Assembly (NCBI GenBank): GCA_016932965.1
Contig: JAFGBW010000219.1
Location: 1-10,809, forward strand
Direction of reading: 5' to 3'
Source of the DNA: Candidatus Auribacterota bacterium
GTDB taxonomy: Bacteria > Auribacterota > JAFGBW01
DNA: 10,809 nucleotides
A model generated the notes under the pieces. That model had not been told where the DNA came from. It did not search any database and worked only from the letters and a program-made list of their open reading frames with translations. The translations under genes and the position numbers were made by a program. This document shows positions 6,653 through 10,809 of this stretch, one piece after another (the stretch's first letter is position 1; each line of letters begins with the position of its first letter).

Positions 6653-7117
6653 TCATCCTCCTGGACAAGTATTGTTTCCAGCAACCTTTAACGTATCCGG
6701 GACCAGTTTATGATTCACCGAATAATTGGAGTCCAACAGCACCACCTGTCTCCCCTTTTGATTCGCAGGATTCACTACAACGGGACTCAAGAGATTGATC
6801 GTCATCAGAGCGGGATCTTTGGGGATGACCACCATGGAATATATTTCCAGATTTTTTTGTTCTGCCGCTTCCAGACAATCCAGATCTTCCTTGTGAATCA
6901 GAGGAGAATAGGAAGGAACAAATTCAAATGGAAAAAGCATGCTGAAAGCCAGTTCGGAATTTTCCAATGACTGCAGCCAAAAAAAAGAAGAAGTGGGACG
7001 GTGTTTTAAAATGACAAATTCGTGAAGATTTTCAAAACCAATGACACCCTCCTTAAAAAACAGCACCTTCTCTCCGGGAACATCGATTTCACCAAAACGG
7101 GTCGTTTTATATATCAT
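6653..7117 (-). CDS. fliW: Flagellar assembly factor FliW, CsrA antagonist and flagellin-binding protein
   Basis: A 154-aa cytoplasmic protein of typical FliW length. It opens with TTRFGEIDVPGEKVLFFKEG and GVIGFENLHEFVIL; the domain continues with PTSSFFWLQSLENSELAF (41-58) and ends in a variable tail. In systems studied so far, FliW binds free flagellin and also binds CsrA allosterically, releasing CsrA from the flagellin mRNA once flagellin is exported. Its placement immediately upstream of csrA on the same strand, stop to start with no gap, fits that partnership. Flagellin and hook genes, which often neighbour it, are not in the window. AAAGGAG (7122-7128, complement) lies 4 nt before the ATG. 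The leader on this strand has several GGA triplets, including one in the ribosome binding site, which would permit CsrA feedback; this is inference. Confidence 0.93.
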   Translation of the reverse strand: MIYKTTRFGEIDVPGEKVLFFKEGVIGFENLHEFVILKHRPTSSFFWLQSLENSELAFSMLFPFEFVPSYSPLIHKEDLDCLEAAEQKNLEIYSMVVIPKDPALMTINLLSPVVVNPANQKGRQVVLLDSNYSVNHKLVPDTLKVAGNNTCPGG

Positions 7118-7601
7118 GGGACTCCTTTATATCAAATCTCAAGTCAATTGACCGCTGACAATGCCGGCTGCTTACAAAATCATGACGGGCTTATTAAACC
7201 ATATTGTCATCAACCCTTCCACGCTTTTTTATATCCTGTCATTACTATCCGATAAAATTTTCATCAATAGTTTCCATCTCTGATTTCATGAGTATGATCC
7301 CCTATCTATTGTTTTATAACCAAGAAATACACGAAAAGCTCTAACGAAATATTCTCCAGGATTAAAAATTATTTATATATTTTTTCAAAATCATTTTATC
7401 GTGTCTTTTATTATTCTCGTGGTTTTTAATCCCTTTATTCATAGGAATAACTCATCCTGATAGTTTCAGCGGACAATACTGTAATCTCATGTTTTTACTT
7501 GCTACTCTGAATGAATTCTGATAAAGAGCATATGAAGCTGTAAAAGTAAATATCAAGCAATGATGGACAAATGGCCATCAGGAAAGGCTGGAGGAGGAAT
7601 A
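7118..7601. other. Divergent intergenic region between fliW and rpsO
   Basis: These 484 bp are AT-rich and hold no convincing gene; a plus-strand frame at 7022-7255 mostly overlaps fliW and has no domain. For fliW, a weak promoter candidate reads TTGATG (complement of 7262-7267), 17 bp, TAATGA (complement of 7239-7244). GGATTAAAAA (7359-7368) and its exact reverse complement TTTTTAATCC (7423-7432) form a 10-bp inverted repeat around a 54-bp, very AT-rich spacer. Closer to rpsO, TTTACTT (7494-7500) and AAGTAAA (7545-7551) are complementary. No clear rpsO promoter could be fixed. Confidence 0.5.
7561..7598 (+). promoter_or_regulatory. rpsO leader stem-loop and ribosome binding site
   Basis: TGATGG (7561-7566) and CCATCA (7575-7580) form a 6-bp stem with an 8-nt loop. 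Ten bases later comes a strong Shine-Dalgarno run, GGAGGAGGA (7590-7598), 3 nt before the ATG at 7602. A stem so close to the ribosome binding site is where ribosomal protein S15 represses its own mRNA in several bacteria. The run also offers GGA triplets that CsrA could bind. The stem is visible; both regulatory roles are inference. The Shine-Dalgarno run decides the start over the in-frame ATG at 7560. Confidence 0.4.
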
Positions 7602-7865
7602 ATGCCTAGCGAAAAACAAGACACAATCAAGAAATTTGCGATTCATGAAAACGATACCGGATCAACTTCTGTGCAAATCGCGCTGTTAACGAACCGAATC
7701 AATCTGCTCACGAACCACTTAAACGTCCATAAAAAAGATTTCAGCACACGCCGTTCTCTTTTAAAATTGGCCGGCCAACGCCGCAAAATGATGAAATACC
7801 TAAATCGAAAAGACCCTCAAAATTACAAAAAAGTTATTGAAGAATTAGACTTGCGTGCACTCTAG
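7602..7865 (+). CDS. rpsO: 30S ribosomal protein S15
   Basis: An 87-aa primary 16S rRNA-binding protein that nucleates the platform of the small subunit with S6, S18 and S11. Family landmarks are FAIHENDTGSTSVQIALLT (12-30), RINLLTNHL (32-40), HKKD (43-46), the RR-containing turn, LAGQRRKMMKYL and the end LDLRAL. The loop after HKKD reads FSTRRS, where most bacterial S15 proteins have HHSRRG or close variants, so the serine that usually contacts 16S helix 22 is threonine here. The start at 7602 follows GGAGGAGGA. An upstream in-frame ATG at 7560 would add 14 residues absent from the family and lacks a ribosome binding site. pnp follows after 74 bp, the classical rpsO-pnp order, with no strong terminator between, so read-through into pnp is likely. 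Confidence 0.97.
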   Translation: MPSEKQDTIKKFAIHENDTGSTSVQIALLTNRINLLTNHLNVHKKDFSTRRSLLKLAGQRRKMMKYLNRKDPQNYKKVIEELDLRAL

Positions 7866-7939
7866 ATCATCGTTTCTTTTTCGGTCTATCTATTTCTTTA
7901 TCACTCTTTTCTCAAAAACCAGTAAACAGGAAATTATCT

Positions 7940-10030
7940 ATGAAGATTTTTAATGTCAGTGAAGATTTTTACGGAGAAAAACTCTCTATCGAAACAGGCA
8001 AACTTGCCAAACAGGCTGATGGAGCCGTAACCGTACGGTATGGCGATACCATTATCCTTTCAACAGTTGTTTCCGCTAAAACCGTTATGGAAGACCAGGA
8101 TTTTTTTCCCTTAACCGTGGACTACCGTGAACGAACCACAGCAGCGGGAAAATTCAAAGGCGGATATTTAAAAAGAGAAAACAAACCGACCCAAAAAGAA
8201 ATATTGGTCTCCCGGTTAACAGACCGGCCGTTACGCCCTCTGTTTGACGACGGCTTTCTCTATGATACGATCCTGAATCTCATTGTCATTTCGGCGGATA
8301 AAAAAAACGATCCGGATGCCCTTGCTATTCTTTCCGCTTCAGCCGCTCTTTGCGTCAGTAATATTCCTTTTCATTCACCTGTCGGAGGGGTACGGGTCGG
8401 CCGTATAAAGGAAAAATTCATCATCAATCCGACAAATGATGAAAGACAGAAAACCGATATAGATTTGATCATTGCCGGAAACAAAAACGGCATCCTCATG
8501 GTGGAAGGACATTCCAACATGATCAGTGAAAAAGATCTCCTGGCCGCCATCGATTTCGGATATGCGGCGGTAAAAAAACAGGTGGAGATCCAGGAAAAAC
8601 TGATCGCCCTGGTCAACCCGGCGAAAGAAAACCGCCCCTTGTTCCCGCTTGACAAAAACCTGATCCAAGAGATCCGCGAAACCTATGGGAAAGATCTGCG
8701 CGAAGCTCTTTACATCAAGGAAAAACAGGCCAGAAATAAAGCCATCGAAGAAAAGGCAAAATGCATCCAGGAAAAAATGCAGGAAAAATATCCTGATAAG
8801 AATCCCAAATCCATCGTTTCAGCTATCAATGAGTCAGAGAGAGAGATTCTGCGTCAGACGATCTTAAATGAAGGAGTCCGTGCCGACGGAAGAGGGCTTA
8901 AAAATATCCGAGATATCTGGATTGAGACCGGCTTGCTCCCCCGCACCCATGGATCCGCTATTTTCACACGGGGAGAGACGCAGGCTCTGGCTGTCGTGAC
9001 TTTAGGCGGGGCAAAAGACGCTCAAAGAACCGAAGATTTCGGTTCCGACGTCGAAGAACCATTTTATCTGCATTACACATTCCAAGGTTACAGTGTCGGA
9101 GAATGCAAACCTTATAGGGGACCCGGCCGGCGGGAAATCGGCCACGGCGTTCTGGCTGAAAGAGCCTTGAAAGCGGTGATTCCAGACAAAAAATCTTTTG
9201 CCTACACGATCCGGGTCACCTCCGATATTTTAGAATCCAACGGATCTTCTTCGATGGCCACGGTCTGTTCCGGCTCATTGGCCCTCATGGATGCCGGCGT
9301 TCCCGTTTCAGCCGCAGTCTCTGGCATTGCCATGGGACTCATCAAAGAAGGTGACAAGGTGGCAATCCTTTCTGATATTTTAGGGCTGGAAGATGCCCTG
9401 GGAGATATGGATTTTAAAGTTGCCGGCACCCGTGATGGGATCACCGCCTTTCAGATGGACATCAAAGTAGAGGGTATCTCCCATGAAATCATGCAACAGG
9501 CCCTGAATCAAGCCAATCAGGGACGCATGCATATTCTAGATATCATGGATCAGAACCTGTCAGCGCCAAAAGAACTTTCAAAAAACGCTCCCAGGATTTA
9601 TAACATCAGTATTCCGCAGGATAAAATCGGATTAGTGATAGGTCCGGGCGGAAAAAACATCCGTGGACTGACTGAAAGATATAATGTCTCCATCGATATA
9701 AACGATGAGGGGACTGTCTCCATCCAGAGCGAAGAAGTATCGAACGCGGATGCCTGCAGACAGGAAATCGAGCTCATGACTTCTGAAATTGAAGCTGGAA
9801 AAATCTACAAAGGCAAGGTCGTTTCCATAACGAATTTCGGCGCTTTCATCGAATGCCTGCCAGGCAAAGAGGCCCTCCTTCACATTTCAAGGATCTCCCA
9901 TAAACGAATCAATAAGGTTTCTGATGTCTTATCCGTTGGGCAGACCATTGAAGTGAAATGCATTGAAATCGACGAAAAAGGCAGGGCTGCCCTCAGCCGA
10001 AAGGAACTGGAAGAAGAAAACCAATCCTAG
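7940..10030 (+). CDS. pnp: Polyribonucleotide nucleotidyltransferase (PNPase)
   Basis: A 696-aa PNPase, close to the E. coli length of 711. It degrades RNA 3' to 5' by phosphorolysis, releasing nucleoside diphosphates, and acts as a ring-shaped trimer, often in the degradosome. The domains are complete and in order: first RNase PH-like (about 10-140), an all-helical linker (about 240-305), second RNase PH-like (about 310-530), KH (about 555-610, GPGG at 568-571) and S1 (about 620-690). Catalytic features are intact: phosphate-binding GSSSMA (435-440), and Asp485 and Asp491 in the EDALGDMDF segment, the equivalents of E. coli Asp486 and Asp492. The ATG at 7940 is preceded by AGGAA at suitable spacing. 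The M15 peptidase gene begins 2 nt after the TAG stop, so the two are probably one transcript. In other bacteria pnp mRNA is controlled by RNase III and PNPase in the leader; no such element is proven here. Confidence 0.97.
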   Translation: MKIFNVSEDFYGEKLSIETGKLAKQADGAVTVRYGDTIILSTVVSAKTVMEDQDFFPLTVDYRERTTAAGKFKGGYLKRENKPTQKEILVSRLTDRPLRPLFDDGFLYDTILNLIVISADKKNDPDALAILSASAALCVSNIPFHSPVGGVRVGRIKEKFIINPTNDERQKTDIDLIIAGNKNGILMVEGHSNMISEKDLLAAIDFGYAAVKKQVEIQEKLIALVNPAKENRPLFPLDKNLIQEIRETYGKDLREALYIKEKQARNKAIEEKAKCIQEKMQEKYPDKNPKSIVSAINESEREILRQTILNEGVRADGRGLKNIRDIWIETGLLPRTHGSAIFTRGETQALAVVTLGGAKDAQRTEDFGSDVEEPFYLHYTFQGYSVGECKPYRGPGRREIGHGVLAERALKAVIPDKKSFAYTIRVTSDILESNGSSSMATVCSGSLALMDAGVPVSAAVSGIAMGLIKEGDKVAILSDILGLEDALGDMDFKVAGTRDGITAFQMDIKVEGISHEIMQQALNQANQGRMHILDIMDQNLSAPKELSKNAPRIYNISIPQDKIGLVIGPGGKNIRGLTERYNVSIDINDEGTVSIQSEEVSNADACRQEIELMTSEIEAGKIYKGKVVSITNFGAFIECLPGKEALLHISRISHKRINKVSDVLSVGQTIEVKCIEIDEKGRAALSRKELEEENQS

Positions 10031-10032
10031 TA

Positions 10033-10809
10033 TTGTCAGAAACGAAATTGAAGCAGAGTCTTTTTTTTCTTTTTATCCTCTTTTTTAATATGAATATGGC
10101 TTTCCCTGGCACGAAAGCTTCCCCGAAAAAACCATCCAAGCCCGACATGAAAAGATATAGTCCTGAAATTGAATATCTGACCGGGCGTTTCAAGGCGTCC
10201 CGGCATGCCTCGTTCAGAAAAGTCAAATTCGAATACACCGGGGGAAGCACGCAATACCTTTTGAAAGAGGCGGCCGATTCTTTCGAAAAAATGGCGGAAG
10301 AGGCAAAAAAAGACAAAATCACCCTTTTTATCGTTTCCGGATTCCGTTCCTTCAACAGACAAAAACGAATCTGGGAGGATAAATACCTCGGTGTAACGCT
10401 GGTTGAAAATAAAAATCTGAGAGAAACTTACCCGAATCACCCGGAAAAAAGAATCGCCCTGATTTTAAAATATTCTTCCATTCCCGGCACCTCCCGTCAT
10501 CACTGGGGGACCGATCTCGACATCAACAGCGTCTCCCCTTCCTATTTCAATTCCGGTGAAGGAAAAAAAATTCACGAATGGCTGGAAAAAAATGCTTCCC
10601 GTTACGGTTTTTTTCAACCCTACACCCCAGGCAGATCAAAAGGATATGAAACAGAACCCTGGCACTGGTCCTATAAAAAAATAAGCAAATCCCTACTGAA
10701 AAAATATCTTTCCAACGTCACAAAAGACCATATCAAGGGATTCGAAGGAGATTCCTTTCTGCCTGATTCATTTCTGGAAGATTACGTGAAGGGAATCAAT
10801 CATGACTGA
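10033..10809 (+). CDS. Secreted M15-family (VanY-like) D,D-carboxypeptidase
   Basis: A 258-aa exported zinc peptidase predicted to trim D-Ala from peptidoglycan stem peptides in the periplasm. The N-terminus is a signal peptide: a basic KLKQ, a hydrophobic SLFFLFILFF core, and possible cleavage after GTKA near residue 29. No lipobox cysteine is present. The M15 domain shows SGFRSFNRQ (102-110), SRHHWGTDLDI (154-164), supplying zinc ligands His156 and Asp163, and EPWHW (208-212), supplying the catalytic Glu208 and third ligand His211. All key residues are intact. The start is not certain. TTG at 10033 lies 2 nt after the pnp stop and would rely on coupling. TTG at 10048 gives a neat signal peptide (MKQSLFFL). 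The ATG codons near 10090 would remove it. It may instead cleave L,D or endopeptide bonds. The final bases, ATGACTGA, allow a following gene to start in overlap. Confidence 0.9.
   Translation: MSETKLKQSLFFLFILFFNMNMAFPGTKASPKKPSKPDMKRYSPEIEYLTGRFKASRHASFRKVKFEYTGGSTQYLLKEAADSFEKMAEEAKKDKITLFIVSGFRSFNRQKRIWEDKYLGVTLVENKNLRETYPNHPEKRIALILKYSSIPGTSRHHWGTDLDINSVSPSYFNSGEGKKIHEWLEKNASRYGFFQPYTPGRSKGYETEPWHWSYKKISKSLLKKYLSNVTKDHIKGFEGDSFLPDSFLEDYVKGINHD

Noticed and set aside
7248-7254. CCGATAA, resembling the -10 element of a flagellar sigma28 promoter near fliW
   Set aside because: It points away from fliW, toward rpsO, and no matching -35 element sits at the proper 11-bp spacing.
7022-7255. A 77-codon plus-strand frame over the start of fliW
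   Set aside because: It overlaps the start and ribosome binding site of fliW, and the product shows no domain.
1-10809. CRISPR array, tRNA, rRNA, transposase, toxin-antitoxin or phage genes
   Set aside because: No regularly spaced repeats, clover-leaf signatures, or recognisable proteins of these types were seen on either strand.

Overview
The window reads as chromosomal DNA of an AT-leaning, Gram-negative, probably flagellated bacterium. The gene set supports this: FliW with CsrA, an FtsB/DivIC-type septum protein, a CHASE2 sensor kinase, a periplasmic M15 peptidase, and rpsO next to pnp. The combination would suit a deltaproteobacterial (Desulfobacterota-like) lineage or a relative. That placement is inference from gene content; there is no rRNA or other decisive marker here.

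Layout. Positions 1-737 hold no convincing gene, but contain a GC-rich, hairpin-forming island ending in a T-run, one copy of a dispersed repeat, and a plausible sigma70-type promoter. Positions 738-3251 (+) encode a large membrane histidine kinase with an extracytoplasmic CHASE2 sensor and, between the membrane anchor and the kinase core, what looks like a degenerate GGDEF domain. Positions 3252-3628 are a convergent intergenic stretch rich in nested inverted repeats. folC (-) follows, with a TTG start backed by a strong Shine-Dalgarno sequence. The 626-bp region 4985-5610 carries small inverted repeats, a repeated octamer and the second copy of the dispersed repeat. Next come a BFN (DUF151) protein and an FtsB/DivIC-like protein (+) that overlap by ATGA. 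Convergent to them lies a compact fliW-csrA pair (-) whose genes abut exactly. After a 484-bp AT-rich gap come rpsO, pnp and a secreted M15 peptidase (+), the last beginning 2 nt after the pnp stop and ending at the last base of the window.

How the genes work together. Most are housekeeping or global-regulatory: one-carbon metabolism (folC), cell division (FtsB-like), translation and RNA decay (rpsO, pnp), post-transcriptional control linked to flagellin (FliW as CsrA antagonist) and peptidoglycan trimming (M15). No prophage, transposase, CRISPR array, tRNA or toxin-antitoxin pair was recognised.

I did not find a clearly new multi-gene system. The observations most worth a second look are the kinase domain architecture, the structured intergenic elements at 176-278 and 3446-3593, the dispersed repeat pair, and the coupling of the BFN protein to the division gene.
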